A DNA stretch of 25,286 bases from REEB85 sp018971455 (GTDB taxonomy: Bacteria > Pseudomonadota > Alphaproteobacteria > Acetobacterales > Acetobacteraceae), in contig JAGWNT010000061.1 of assembly GCA_028871195.1 (NCBI GenBank), forward strand, positions 1-25,286, read 5' to 3'. This document shows, one piece after another, positions 14,307 through 22,700 of this stretch. The translations under genes were made by a program, and so were the position numbers. The notes beneath the pieces were generated by a model. The model was not told where the DNA came from, did not search any database, and saw nothing but the letters and a program-made list of their open reading frames with translations. Each line of letters opens with the position of its first letter. The first letter of the stretch is position 1.

Positions 14307-15413
14307 TTACATCTGGGCGTAGTTGCCGTCGTGCCAGATATAGAAGACGTAGTCGGACTTCATGACATCGCCCTTCTTGTCGTAGGAGATCGGGCCGAGG
14401 ACGGTGTTCCAGGTGCCGGCGCGCAGCACGGCGGCGACCTTCTTGGCATCGACCGTGCCGGCCTTGTTGGCCGCGTCGGCCCATTCCTGCACGGCGGCAT
14501 AGGCGTAGAGCACGTAGCCTTCGGGATCGATCCCCTTGGCCTTGAAGGCCTTCACCACCGCGGCCGCGGTCGGGCGCAGGCGCGGGTCGGACGGGAAGGT
14601 CATCATGGCGCCTTCGCCGGCGCTGCCGGTGATCTGCCAGAACTCCTTGGTAACCAGCGCGTCCCCGCCAATCACCGTGACGTGCATGCCCTGCTCCTTG
14701 GCCTGGCGCATGATCAGCCCGGTCTCGGTGTGGTAACCGCCGATATAGATAACGTCGATATTCGCCTGCTTGAGGCGGCTGACGAGGGCGGAATAATCCT
14801 TCTCGCCGGGCACATAGGCCTCGTACAGCGTTTCCTTCACGCCGTTCAGGTTGAGGTTCTTCTTGGTCTCGTCGGCGAGGCCTTTGCCGTAGGCGGTGTT
14901 GTCGTTCAGGATCGCGATCTTGCGGCCCTTGAACTCCTTGGCCATGAAGTCGCCGGCAACCTTGCCTTGCTGGTCATCGCGCCCGCAGGTGCGGAAGATG
15001 TTCCAGGTGCCCTTGTCGGTCAGCGCCGGGTTGGTCGAGGCCGGGGTGATCTGCAGGATGCCTTCGTCGGCATAGACCTTGCTGGCCGGGATCGAGCTCG
15101 ACGAGCAGAAATGGCCATCGACGAAGACCACCTTCTTGGACGCCATGTCATTGGCGACCGAGACCGCCTGCTTCGGGTCGCAGGCATCATCGCCGACGTT
15201 GAGCACGAGCTTCTTGCCGAGCACGCCACCCTTGGCGTTGATGTCGTCCACCGCCATGCCGGCGCCTTCCTTGAGCTGCTGGCCGAAGCTCGCATACTCA
15301 CCGGTCATCGGGCCGGCGGCGCCGATCTGGATCTGCGCCATCGCTGGCGTCGCCGCCACCGCCATGATAGCCGCCAGCGACGCGGCGCCGGCGAACATGG
15401 TCTTTTTCAACAT
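14307..15413 (-). CDS. Branched-chain amino acid-type ABC transporter binding protein (LivJ family)
   Basis: This is a 368-residue periplasmic binding protein of the Leu/Ile/Val (type I fold) family. The signal peptide is MLKKTMFAGAASLAAIMAV to about AMA (26). The mature protein opens IQIGAAGPMTGEYASFGQQLKEG, with the core DDINAKGGVLGKKL, DDACDPKQAVSVAN, GHFCSSSSIPAS, LQITPASTNPALT and NDNTAYGKGLAD, all typical of LivJ/LivK. A Cys pair (about C78 and C127 in DACDP and CGRDD or C102 in HFCS) suggests the usual disulfide. ATG 15413 has GGTGG 5 nt upstream. No LivHMGF permease or ATPase genes are adjacent, so it works with a transporter encoded elsewhere. Many family members bind other amino acids or amides, so the ligand is uncertain. 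Confidence 0.92.
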   Translation of the reverse strand: MLKKTMFAGAASLAAIMAVAATPAMAQIQIGAAGPMTGEYASFGQQLKEGAGMAVDDINAKGGVLGKKLVLNVGDDACDPKQAVSVANDMASKKVVFVDGHFCSSSSIPASKVYADEGILQITPASTNPALTDKGTWNIFRTCGRDDQQGKVAGDFMAKEFKGRKIAILNDNTAYGKGLADETKKNLNLNGVKETLYEAYVPGEKDYSALVSRLKQANIDVIYIGGYHTETGLIMRQAKEQGMHVTVIGGDALVTKEFWQITGSAGEGAMMTFPSDPRLRPTAAAVVKAFKAKGIDPEGYVLYAYAAVQEWADAANKAGTVDAKKVAAVLRAGTWNTVLGPISYDKKGDVMKSDYVFYIWHDGNYAQM

Positions 15414-15517
15414 GAATCCACCCTTATGAAAGCTGTGTTGCGGCGCAAAACGCGCGGCAGGGCTGCACTGTATGCGCATCTGCGCGGGCTGGAAAGGGGT
15501 GAGTGACGGGTCATCCC

Positions 15518-15546
15518 TTGCCTCGCCGGCCAGCCGCTTCTAATAC
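15518..15546 (+). promoter_or_regulatory. Possible tkt-gap-pgk promoter
   Basis: TTGCCT (15518-15523, 4 of 6) is followed after 17 nt by TAATAC (15541-15546, 3 of 6). A 10-bp palindrome TGACGGGTCA (15504-15513) lies just upstream and could bind a regulator. The predicted 5' UTR would be about 30 nt. The whole divergent gap (15414-15585) holds no gene. Weak, judged by eye. Confidence 0.3.
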
Positions 15547-15585
15547 CGGCCGCCCCGCCAGACCGGGGGACGAGAGGAATGTGTC

Positions 15586-17622
15586 ATGGCGTCGATGACC
15601 GAACTTTCCGAAACGAACCCCGCACTCGCCGTCCAGGCGGCGATGCTGGCGCGCCCGGCGGGGCCCGAGCGGCGCATGGCCGATGCCATCCGCGCGCTCG
15701 CCATCGACGCCGTGGAGGCGGCCAAATCCGGCCATCCGGGCATGCCGATGGGCATGGCGGACGTGGCGACGGCGCTGTGGTCGCGCGTTCTGAAATTCGA
15801 TGCCGCCGACCCGCGATGGCCCGACCGTGACCGCTTCGTGCTGTCGGCCGGGCATGGGTCCATGCTGCTCTATGCGCTGTTGCACCTGACCGGCCATGCC
15901 GGCATGGGAATCGAGGAGCTGAAGCGCTTCCGCCAGCTCCACTCGCCGGCCGCGGGCCATCCGGAATATGGCGAGCATCCCGCCATCGAGACGACCACCG
16001 GACCGCTCGGCCAGGGCATCGCAACCGCCGTCGGCATGGCGCTTGCCGAGCGCATGATGGCCGCACGCTTCGGGCGCAGCCTGGTCGATCACCGTACCTG
16101 GGTGATCGCGTCGGACGGCGATCTGATGGAGGGCATCAGCCACGAGGCGGCAAGCCTGGCCGGGCATCTGCGCCTGGATCGGCTGACTGTGCTGTGGGAC
16201 GACAATTCGATCTCGATCGACGGCGACACGGCGATTTCAACCTCTGACGATCAGCTGAAGCGGTTCGCCGCCTATGGCTGGGCCACCAAGCGCGTTGACG
16301 GGCACGATGCCGGCCAGGTTGCAGCAGCCCTGTCGTTGGCGCAGCGCTCGAAGAAGCCGACGCTGATCGCCTGCCGTACCATTATCGGGTTTTCGGCGCC
16401 CACCAAGGCCGGGACGGCCGCCAGCCACGGTGCGCCGCTCGGAGCGGCCGAGGCGCAGGCGGCGAAGGCGGCGCTGGGCTGGAACCACGGCCCCTTCGAC
16501 GTGCCGGACGGCATCGCCGAGCAGTGGCAGCGCGCCGGGGCGCGGGGCGCGGGGCCGCGCCGGGCATGGCTCAAGCGACTGGCTCGCCATCCGCAGCGGG
16601 CGGAGTTCGAACGCGTGATGGCCGGCCGCCTGCCGGAGGGGTTCCACGAGGCGATGGCGGCCTATAAGGCCGATCTGGTGGCCACGATGCCTAAGCTCGC
16701 GACCCGGCAATCAAGCCAGAAGGCGCTTGAGGTGATGGTGCCGGCGGTGCCGGAACTGGTGGGTGGGTCGGCGGACCTGACGGGCTCCAACCTCACGCTG
16801 GTGAAGGGAATGGGGACGGTGGTGCCGGGCAGCTATGGCGGACGCTACGTCCATTACGGCATCCGCGAGCACGGCATGGCCGCCGCGATGAACGGCATCA
16901 CGTTGCATGGCGGCCTGATCCCCTATTCGGGCACTTTCTTCGTGTTCACCGACTATATGCGTCCCGCCCTGCGGTTGGCGGCGCTCATGCGCCAGCGGGT
17001 GATCCATGTGCTCACGCATGACTCGATCGGCCTGGGCGAGGACGGGCCGACTCATCAGCCGGTGGAGCATTTGGCCAGCCTGCGCGCCGTGCCGGGGGTG
17101 CATATGTTCCGCCCGGCGGATGCCATGGAGACGGCCGAGTGTTGGGAACTGGCTCTGCGTCGCGCCGACGGGCCGAGCTTGATTGCATTGTCGCGTCAGG
17201 CGCTGCCGGCGCTGCGCGGCGATGCCGCCGAGAATCGCTGCGCGCGCGGCGGCTACGTATTGGCCGAGGCGGAGGGCGTGCGACGCGCGACGTTGATTGC
17301 CAGCGGCAGCGAGGTGGCGATCGCGATGGCGGCCCGGGCGACGCTGGCCGCCGAGGGGGTGCCGGTGGCCGTTGTATCTCTGCCGTGCTGGGAATTGTTC
17401 GCGCAGCAGGACGCAGCCTATCAGGCCGCCGTGCTGGGTGGCTCGGCGCGGGTTGGCATCGAGGCAGCTGGCGGTTTCGGCTGGGAGCGTTGGCTGGGCG
17501 CGGAGGGCGTGTTCGTCGGCATGCCCGGGTTCGGCGCGTCAGCGCCCGCCGATGATCTGTACAAGCATTTCGGCATCACGCCAGAAGCGGTCGCTGCTGC
17601 GGTCCGTCGCCGGTTCACCTAG
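15586..17622 (+). CDS. tkt: Transketolase
   Basis: This is a 678-residue thiamine-diphosphate enzyme moving two-carbon units between sugar phosphates in the pentose phosphate (or Calvin) pathway. The N-terminal half has AAKSGHPGMPMGMADVA, ETTTGPLGQGIATAVG and the ThDP/Mg motif SDGDLMEG at residues 176-183, ending with DDNSISIDG. The middle domain has the catalytic-Glu region HYGIREHGMAAAMNG and the substrate/cofactor segments SGTFFVFTDYMRPA and THDSIGLGEDGPTHQPVEH. The length is normal. ATG 15586 follows GAGAGG at 7-8 nt; an ATG 9 nt downstream is an alternative. It leads a tkt-gap-pgk cluster; no Rubisco, phosphoribulokinase or aldolase gene is in the window, so a Calvin-cycle role cannot be claimed. 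Confidence 0.96.
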   Translation: MASMTELSETNPALAVQAAMLARPAGPERRMADAIRALAIDAVEAAKSGHPGMPMGMADVATALWSRVLKFDAADPRWPDRDRFVLSAGHGSMLLYALLHLTGHAGMGIEELKRFRQLHSPAAGHPEYGEHPAIETTTGPLGQGIATAVGMALAERMMAARFGRSLVDHRTWVIASDGDLMEGISHEAASLAGHLRLDRLTVLWDDNSISIDGDTAISTSDDQLKRFAAYGWATKRVDGHDAGQVAAALSLAQRSKKPTLIACRTIIGFSAPTKAGTAASHGAPLGAAEAQAAKAALGWNHGPFDVPDGIAEQWQRAGARGAGPRRAWLKRLARHPQRAEFERVMAGRLPEGFHEAMAAYKADLVATMPKLATRQSSQKALEVMVPAVPELVGGSADLTGSNLTLVKGMGTVVPGSYGGRYVHYGIREHGMAAAMNGITLHGGLIPYSGTFFVFTDYMRPALRLAALMRQRVIHVLTHDSIGLGEDGPTHQPVEHLASLRAVPGVHMFRPADAMETAECWELALRRADGPSLIALSRQALPALRGDAAENRCARGGYVLAEAEGVRRATLIASGSEVAIAMAARATLAAEGVPVAVVSLPCWELFAQQDAAYQAAVLGGSARVGIEAAGGFGWERWLGAEGVFVGMPGFGASAPADDLYKHFGITPEAVAAAVRRRFT

Positions 17623-17642
17623 GCAAGCAAGGGAAGAAGAGC

Positions 17643-18656
17643 ATGGCCGTGAAGGTCGCCATCAACGGGTTCGGCCGCATTGGGCGGCTGGTGCTGCGCG
17701 CCATCGTGGAGAGCGGGCGGAGCGATATCGCGCCGGTCGCCATCAACGATCTGGGAAGCGTCGAGGCCAATGCGCATCTGCTGCGTTATGACAGCGTTCA
17801 TGGGCGCTTTCCTGGCGAGGTGGAGGTGGTGGGGGATACCATCACCATCCGCCATAACGGGCGCGTCTGGGGGCCGATCAAGGTTTCCGCCGAGCGCGAA
17901 CCGACCAAGGTCCCTTACCAGGGCATCGACGTTGCGATGGAGTGCACCGGCCGGTTCACCAGCAAGCAGGCTGCGTCGGCGTTGATTGCCGCCGGCGCAC
18001 GCAAGGTGCTGATTTCGGCGCCGGCCGACGGCGCGGATGCCACCATCGTCTACGGCGTGAATCATCATGTACTGACCCGCGACATGACGGTCGTGTCGAA
18101 TGCCTCCTGTACCACCAACTGCCTTGCCCCGATCGCCAAGGTTCTGCATGACAGCTTCGGGATCGTGCGTGGCTACATGGTGACAATTCATTCCTACACT
18201 GGCGACCAGAACACGGTTGATACGCTGCACAGCGATCTGCACCGGGCGCGCGCGGCCGCTGTCTCGATGATTCCGACCAGCACCGGGGCTGCCCGCGCGG
18301 TGGGGCTGGTGATGCCCGAGCTCAAAGGCAAGCTCGACGGCACGGCCGTTCGCGTGCCGACGCCGAATGTCTCGCTCGTTTCGCTCGACGCGGTGCTGGG
18401 GCGCAGCGTGACCAAGGAGGAGATCAACGCGGCGATGAAGGCGGCAAGCGAGGGGCCGCTGAGAGGGATTCTCGGCTACAGCACGGCGCCCCTGGTATCT
18501 GCCGATTTCAATCATGTTCCCGCGTCTTCGACCTTCGATGCGACGCAGACCGCAGTTGTTGATGGAGGGCTTGCGCGGGTGATGAGCTGGTACGACAACG
18601 AGTGGGGCTTCTCCAACCGGATGTCGGACACCGCCGCCCTGCTGGGCAGTCTCTAG
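17643..18656 (+). CDS. gap: Glyceraldehyde-3-phosphate dehydrogenase
   Basis: This is a 337-residue type I GAPDH interconverting glyceraldehyde-3-phosphate and 1,3-bisphosphoglycerate. The NAD-binding motif INGFGRIGRLVLRA is at residues 7-20. The catalytic motif SNASCTTNCLAP holds the nucleophile Cys156. Further hallmarks are TIHSYTGDQN, STGAARAVG and the C-terminal WYDNEWGFSNRM. An Asp in AINDLG (the position that selects NAD over NADP) favours NAD use. AAGGGAAGAAG lies just before ATG 17643, 20 nt after the tkt stop. Confidence 0.97.
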   Translation: MAVKVAINGFGRIGRLVLRAIVESGRSDIAPVAINDLGSVEANAHLLRYDSVHGRFPGEVEVVGDTITIRHNGRVWGPIKVSAEREPTKVPYQGIDVAMECTGRFTSKQAASALIAAGARKVLISAPADGADATIVYGVNHHVLTRDMTVVSNASCTTNCLAPIAKVLHDSFGIVRGYMVTIHSYTGDQNTVDTLHSDLHRARAAAVSMIPTSTGAARAVGLVMPELKGKLDGTAVRVPTPNVSLVSLDAVLGRSVTKEEINAAMKAASEGPLRGILGYSTAPLVSADFNHVPASSTFDATQTAVVDGGLARVMSWYDNEWGFSNRMSDTAALLGSL

Positions 18657-18658
18657 GC

Positions 18659-19849
18659 GTGACCTTCCGCACGCTTGACGAGATCGATGCCGCCGGTCAG
18701 CGCGTGCTGGTACGCGCCGACCTCAACGTGCCGGTGCGCGATGGAAAGATCACCGATCTTTCGCGCATCGAGCGGCTCTCGCCGACCATTCGTGAGCTCG
18801 CCGCAAAGGGCGCGCGGGTGATCGTGTGCAGCCATTTCGATCGCCCGAAAGGTCGGCGCGTCGCATCCATGTCGCTGGCGCCGATGGCGCTGGCCCTGGG
18901 GGCGGTTCTTGGCAGCCGGGTGCGGTTCGCCGAGGATTGCATCGGGATCGCCGCACAGCAGGCGGTGGAGACGCTGGCTGAAGGCCATGTGCTGGTGCTG
19001 GAGAATACGCGCTTTCATCCCGGGGAGGAGGCGAACGACCCGGCCTTTGCCGCCGAGCTTGCCAGGCTTGCGGATCTCTTCGTCAACGACGCGTTCTCGG
19101 CGGCCCATCGGGCACATGCCAGCACGGAGGGCGTGGCGCATTTGCTGCCGGCCTATGCCGGGCGGCTGATGCAGGCCGAATTGGAGGCGCTCGGCGCGGC
19201 GCTCGATCATCCGGAACGGCCAGTGGCGGCGGTTGTGGGCGGGGCGAAGGTCTCCACCAAGCTCGAGCTGCTTGGCAACCTGGTGCGGCGTGTCGATGTT
19301 CTGGTGATTGGCGGGGCGATGGCCAACACCTTTCTGGCCGCCGGGGGAAAGGCAGTCGGGCGTTCGCTGGAGGAGGCGGAGCTGCATGACACGGCGCGAG
19401 GCATCCTGCGTCAGGCACGGGAGAGCGGATGTGAGATCCTCCTGCCCAGCGACGCGGTGACGGCAACCGAGTTCCGTGCTGACCCGCCGACCCGGATTGT
19501 GGCGGTGGATGCCGTGCCTGCTGACAGCATGATTCTGGACGTGGGGCCGGCGACGGTGGCGATGCTGACGAGCCGGCTGGCGGCGGTGCGGACCTTGGTC
19601 TGGAACGGCCCGCTTGGCGCCTTCGAGACTCCGCCATTTGATGCAGCGACGGTCGCGCTGGCGCGCTTCGTGGCGGCGGCGACCCAGGCCGGGCGGCTGC
19701 GCAGCGTGGCGGGAGGCGGCGATACGGTGGCGGCCCTGCGTCAGGCCGGCGTGGCGGACCAGATGAGCTATCTATCCACGGCTGGCGGCGCGTTCCTGGA
19801 GTGGATGGAGGGGAAGACCCTTCCAGGGGTTGCGGCGCTCGGCAGGTAG
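18659..19849 (+). CDS. pgk: Phosphoglycerate kinase
   Basis: This is a 396-residue phosphoglycerate kinase, transferring phosphate between 1,3-bisphosphoglycerate and ADP. Motifs in order: VLVRADLNVPV near the N-terminus, CSHFDRPKG, LENTRFHPGEE, FVNDAFSAAHRAHAS, VVGGAKVSTKLELL, the nucleotide-binding WNGPLGAFE and the C-terminal GGGDTVAAL. The start is GTG at 18659, only 2 nt after the gap stop, giving the family-typical opening FRTLDEIDAAGQRVLVR. The same frame stays open back to 18602 inside gap, but that extension is not pgk-like. Last gene of the tkt-gap-pgk run. Confidence 0.97.
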   Translation: MTFRTLDEIDAAGQRVLVRADLNVPVRDGKITDLSRIERLSPTIRELAAKGARVIVCSHFDRPKGRRVASMSLAPMALALGAVLGSRVRFAEDCIGIAAQQAVETLAEGHVLVLENTRFHPGEEANDPAFAAELARLADLFVNDAFSAAHRAHASTEGVAHLLPAYAGRLMQAELEALGAALDHPERPVAAVVGGAKVSTKLELLGNLVRRVDVLVIGGAMANTFLAAGGKAVGRSLEEAELHDTARGILRQARESGCEILLPSDAVTATEFRADPPTRIVAVDAVPADSMILDVGPATVAMLTSRLAAVRTLVWNGPLGAFETPPFDAATVALARFVAAATQAGRLRSVAGGGDTVAALRQAGVADQMSYLSTAGGAFLEWMEGKTLPGVAALGR

Positions 19850-20096
19850 CCCACAGGGGGCGCAATTGGCGGTGTGACGCCGAAAGATCGGCCTGCTGCT
19901 CCGGCGGGCCGAACTGCGCGTTCTTCGGCGATCGCGCCAGGCGGGCGCCGCGCCCGGTCGATGTCCCGGTGTGGATCCCGATCCAGATCGGCGGCGCCAT
20001 ACAAGGCGCCGTGCAGAGCCAGCCGGCCATGGCGGCGCGGCTAATTTGGTGGTAAGGGAAATCATAATAATTGTTGCAAATCCGGGGGGACCAGAC
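19850..20096 (+). other. Intergenic region between pgk and dctP
   Basis: This 247-nt gap holds no gene. It contains three short inverted repeats: TCGGCC/GGCCGA (19888-19912), CGGGCG/CGCCCG (19942-19956) and CGGCGCC/GGCGCCG with a 6-nt loop (19992-20011). None is followed by a T-run, so any terminator function for pgk is uncertain. The last 55 nt are strikingly AT-rich for this window, with CATAAT (20063-20068, 5 of 6 to the -10 consensus) and a GGGGGGA ribosome binding site (20084-20090), so the dctP promoter probably lies here, but I see no good -35. Confidence 0.4.
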
Positions 20097-21131
20097 ATGA
20101 CGATTTCCGTAACGCGCCGTCACTTTGCCCTTGGCGCGGCCGCGCTCGCCGGCGCCGGAGCGATTACGCGCCGCGCTGCCGCCGCCGAGACATTCCAGTT
20201 GCGCTGCTCGCTTGATACGGCGCCAAGTCATATGCGGAACGTATCAATTGGCGACTATCTGAAGAAGCTCGAAGCCGCCTCGAACGGGCGGATCAAGACG
20301 GAGCTTTTCAGTGCCGGCGCGCTTTTCAAGGACGCCAACGTGGCCAAGGCCCTGGTGCAGGGCCAGGTGGAGATGGCGTGTCCCGGCACCTGGGTGTTGA
20401 CCGGCTTTATCCCCGATGGCGACGTCGGGAATGTGCCCGCGCTCTATGGCCAGCCGCTGCCACTCGTGCGCAAGGCACTTGATGGGCAGACGGGGGCGTT
20501 CATCGGCGCGCAGATTGAGAAGAAGCTGCGCGTCAAGCTGCCGGGCCCGTGGCTCGAACTTGGCATGGAGCATTGGTTCACCTCGGCGCATCCTCTGAAG
20601 AGCTTTGCCGATCTCAAGGGCTTGAAGATTCGCAATGCCGGCGGCGCGGCGCTGGCCTGGCGCACCCGCTTCTTTGGCGGCGTGCCGAACACCACTGCCT
20701 GGCCTGACGTGCCGCTCGCGCTGTCGCAGGGTACGTTTGACGGGCTGATCACCACCAACGAAAGCGCTTTCAGCGCGAAGCTCTGGGAGGCCGGCCTGAA
20801 GTATTCGATTCAGGACCATCAGAACCTCAACGCCTACATCCCGCTGTTCAGCGGCAGTTTCTTCGCCAAGCTGCCGGCCGACCTCAAGAAGCTCACCGTT
20901 GATCTCTGGCACCAGAATATCGCCGCCTATCGTGACAATATGGCGAGTTCGCAAACCAAGGCCTTCGGCGAGCTCAAAGCCCATGGCGTTGCCATGGTTG
21001 AGCCCTCTGATGCCGAGATTACGGCCATCCGGGCGAAGATGATGCCCGACCAGGGCAAGCTGATGAAGGAGTTGCACATGTCGCCGGAACTGGCCGGCAA
21101 GCTCAAGGCTGACCTCGGCAGCGCTATCTAG
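20097..21131 (+). CDS. dctP: TRAP transporter periplasmic binding protein (DctP family), Tat-exported
   Basis: This is a 344-residue DctP-type binding protein of a tripartite (TRAP) carboxylate transporter. The N-terminus has a twin-arginine signal, VTRRHFALGAAALAG, cleaved after about AAA (31). The mature part follows the DctP layout: RCSLDTAPSHMRN, GRIKTELFSAGALFKDANVAKALVQGQVEMA, then LKSFADLKGLKIRNAGG (the conserved substrate-Arg segment) and ALSQGTFDGLITTNES. ATG 20097 has a G-rich ribosome binding site 6 nt upstream; upstream in-frame codons are not signal-like. DctQ and DctM membrane genes are not adjacent, so it is an orphan. The ligand is probably an organic acid, but this cannot be read from the sequence. 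Confidence 0.9.
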   Translation: MTISVTRRHFALGAAALAGAGAITRRAAAAETFQLRCSLDTAPSHMRNVSIGDYLKKLEAASNGRIKTELFSAGALFKDANVAKALVQGQVEMACPGTWVLTGFIPDGDVGNVPALYGQPLPLVRKALDGQTGAFIGAQIEKKLRVKLPGPWLELGMEHWFTSAHPLKSFADLKGLKIRNAGGAALAWRTRFFGGVPNTTAWPDVPLALSQGTFDGLITTNESAFSAKLWEAGLKYSIQDHQNLNAYIPLFSGSFFAKLPADLKKLTVDLWHQNIAAYRDNMASSQTKAFGELKAHGVAMVEPSDAEITAIRAKMMPDQGKLMKELHMSPELAGKLKADLGSAI

Positions 21132-21152
21132 CCGGCGGCCACATCGCGAACT

Positions 21153-21189
21153 GCCGGGCATGGTTGCATCGACGGCGATCATGCCCGGC
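21153..21189 (+). terminator. Hairpin after dctP (possible terminator)
   Basis: GCCGGGCATG (21153-21162) and CATGCCCGGC (21180-21189) form a perfect 10-bp stem. Inside it ATCG and CGAT extend the helix by 4 bp around an ACGG loop, with a 5-nt bulge on the left. It starts 21 nt after the dctP stop. There is no T-run, so it may work with Rho or stabilise the 3' end. Confidence 0.55.
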
Positions 21190-21300
21190 CCCTGGCCTGG
21201 AACCTCCCGGAAAAACTGCAAGCAGGCGATGTAACGTCCTGCGACTGGGTTTGTCCCCCCGTTAGCCACATGCGGTGTGTGCGAGATGGGGTGGGCAAGA

Positions 21301-22026
21301 ATGATTCTACGACGGCGAAATCTGCTGCGCCTTCTGCCGCTGACGGCCGCTATGGCGATGCCTGCCGTGGCGAAGGCCGACACCACGGATCTGGCGTTGG
21401 TTTGCGACCGCTGTATCGGCCATGCCGTCATGGCCCTTGGGGTCGCGTTCACGCGGCAGACCGGTGTCAGGATTGATGTTTTCCCCACCCCGTCTGGACT
21501 GATTCTGCCGCAACTCGCGCGTGAAGTGCAGAATGATGTCGTGATCTCGCTTGCCAGCCGCGTCGCCGAGGGGCAGGCGAGGGGGCTGGTGCTGCCGGCG
21601 CCAATGGCTGGTCCCTGGCGCAACCCGCTCGTCCTGGCGATCCGCCGAGGCAGGGGCACCGCCACTGCCCGGCGCGTTGCTGCCAGCGACGTCACGCCGG
21701 GCGGCGCGGTGGACGGGGTCGGCCTGCTTGCCCGGCTTAATCTTCATCCCGAGGCGGTGATCGGCACCCATGACGGTGGCGAAGCCGCCGGTCTGCTGGC
21801 CGCCGGTCGGGCCGATATGGCATTGTTGCACCTGAGCGAGGTTCGCGCGGATCCGCACCTGGCAGTTGCACGGGTTGTGGGGACCGACATTGCGCCCGCT
21901 CCCGTTTTTTCGGCCTGTCTCAGCGCGCTGACCCGTCGCCCCCACCCCGAGGCGTTCCTGGCGTTCCTGGCCTCATCCCCGGCGGGTCGCATGCTGGCGG
22001 CGCACGGCTTGGAGACCGTGGCATGA
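21301..22026 (+). CDS. ModA-like periplasmic solute-binding protein
   Basis: This 241-residue exported protein resembles the ModA/type II periplasmic binding proteins that bind molybdate or similar oxyanions. The N-terminus ILRRRNLLRLLPLTAAMAM with AKA at 24-26 is a signal peptide, with Tat features. The mature protein has the ABC-binding layout: GVRIDVFPTPSGLILPQLAREVQNDVVISL, WRNPLVLAIRRG, and a second lobe with GEAAGLLAAGRADMALLHLSEV. It carries a CDRC pair at Cys35-Cys38, which ModA proteins do not usually show. No ModB or ModC genes follow; instead it overlaps a cytochrome b gene by 4 nt. Its job may be sensing, metal or cofactor delivery, or an electron-transfer partner; the ligand is unknown. 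Confidence 0.72.
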   Translation: MILRRRNLLRLLPLTAAMAMPAVAKADTTDLALVCDRCIGHAVMALGVAFTRQTGVRIDVFPTPSGLILPQLAREVQNDVVISLASRVAEGQARGLVLPAPMAGPWRNPLVLAIRRGRGTATARRVAASDVTPGGAVDGVGLLARLNLHPEAVIGTHDGGEAAGLLAAGRADMALLHLSEVRADPHLAVARVVGTDIAPAPVFSACLSALTRRPHPEAFLAFLASSPAGRMLAAHGLETVA

Positions 22027-22700
22027 CAGACCCCGCTGACCCTCGTGAGGAACAACGCCACGCCCTCGTGGTACGCCTCACCCATTGGTTGATGGCGGCC
22101 TCGACGTTGGTGATGATCGGCAGCGGCTGGCGCATCTACAACTCCGCGCCGATCTTCGGCTTTGTCTTTCCGCTGCCCTTTACCCTGGGTGGAGATGTGC
22201 AGACCGCATTGGCTCTGCACAATGACCCAGGAGTCGCCACCGCAATTGCGTGGCACCTGGCGGCGATGTGGGGAGTTTTTGTTGGCTATCTCGGGTTCGT
22301 GCTTTGGGGTCTGTTTTCAGGGCATTTCCGGCGCGACTTCCTGCCGCTTGGGCCGCGTGGCTTCTGGGCCGATTTCAACGCGGCCCTGCATTTTCGCCTG
22401 GCCCATCGATTGGGCGAATACAATGCCGTGCAGAAGCTGTTCTATTGGGGCGTAATGGCCCTGATCGCGCTGATGCTGGTTTCGGGGCTTGCCATTTGGA
22501 AGCCGGTGCAAACCTATCCCCTGGAGCGGGTGTTGGGAGGATTTCAGGGAGCGAGGCTGGTGCATTTCCTCGGAATGGCCGCAATCGCCGGGTTCATTCT
22601 TGTGCATGTCGCGTTGGTGATCCTGGTGCCGCGAACGATGCTCGCGATGGTTTTCGGCCGGGCGTCGGCACCGCAGCAGCGCTTGGCGGTAAAGTCATGA
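22023..22700 (+). CDS. Cytochrome b561-type membrane protein
   Basis: This is a 225-residue di-heme-type cytochrome b of the b561/formate-dehydrogenase-gamma/thiosulfate-reductase b group. It has four to five transmembrane helices, with candidate axial heme ligands H21 (LTHWLMAA), H78 (AWHLAAMW), H181 (VHFLGMAA) and H195 (LVHVALVI), arranged as two pairs in helices as expected. It overlaps the ModA-like gene (ATGA) before it and the molybdopterin oxidoreductase gene (ATGA) after it. It probably carries electrons between the quinone pool and the periplasmic Mo enzyme. It is not the YedZ/MsrQ ferric-reductase fold that usually partners MsrP. Confidence 0.88.
   Translation: MTDPADPREEQRHALVVRLTHWLMAASTLVMIGSGWRIYNSAPIFGFVFPLPFTLGGDVQTALALHNDPGVATAIAWHLAAMWGVFVGYLGFVLWGLFSGHFRRDFLPLGPRGFWADFNAALHFRLAHRLGEYNAVQKLFYWGVMALIALMLVSGLAIWKPVQTYPLERVLGGFQGARLVHFLGMAAIAGFILVHVALVILVPRTMLAMVFGRASAPQQRLAVKS

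Noticed and set aside
18602..18658. Upstream extension of pgk into gap
   Set aside because: It overlaps the conserved C-terminus of gap in another frame; pgk homology begins right after GTG 18659.
21222..21242. GCAGG/CCTGC inverted repeat upstream of the ModA-like gene, considered as an operator
   Set aside because: Only 5-bp arms with an 11-nt spacer, expected by chance in GC-rich DNA; no match to a known ModE-type site was seen.
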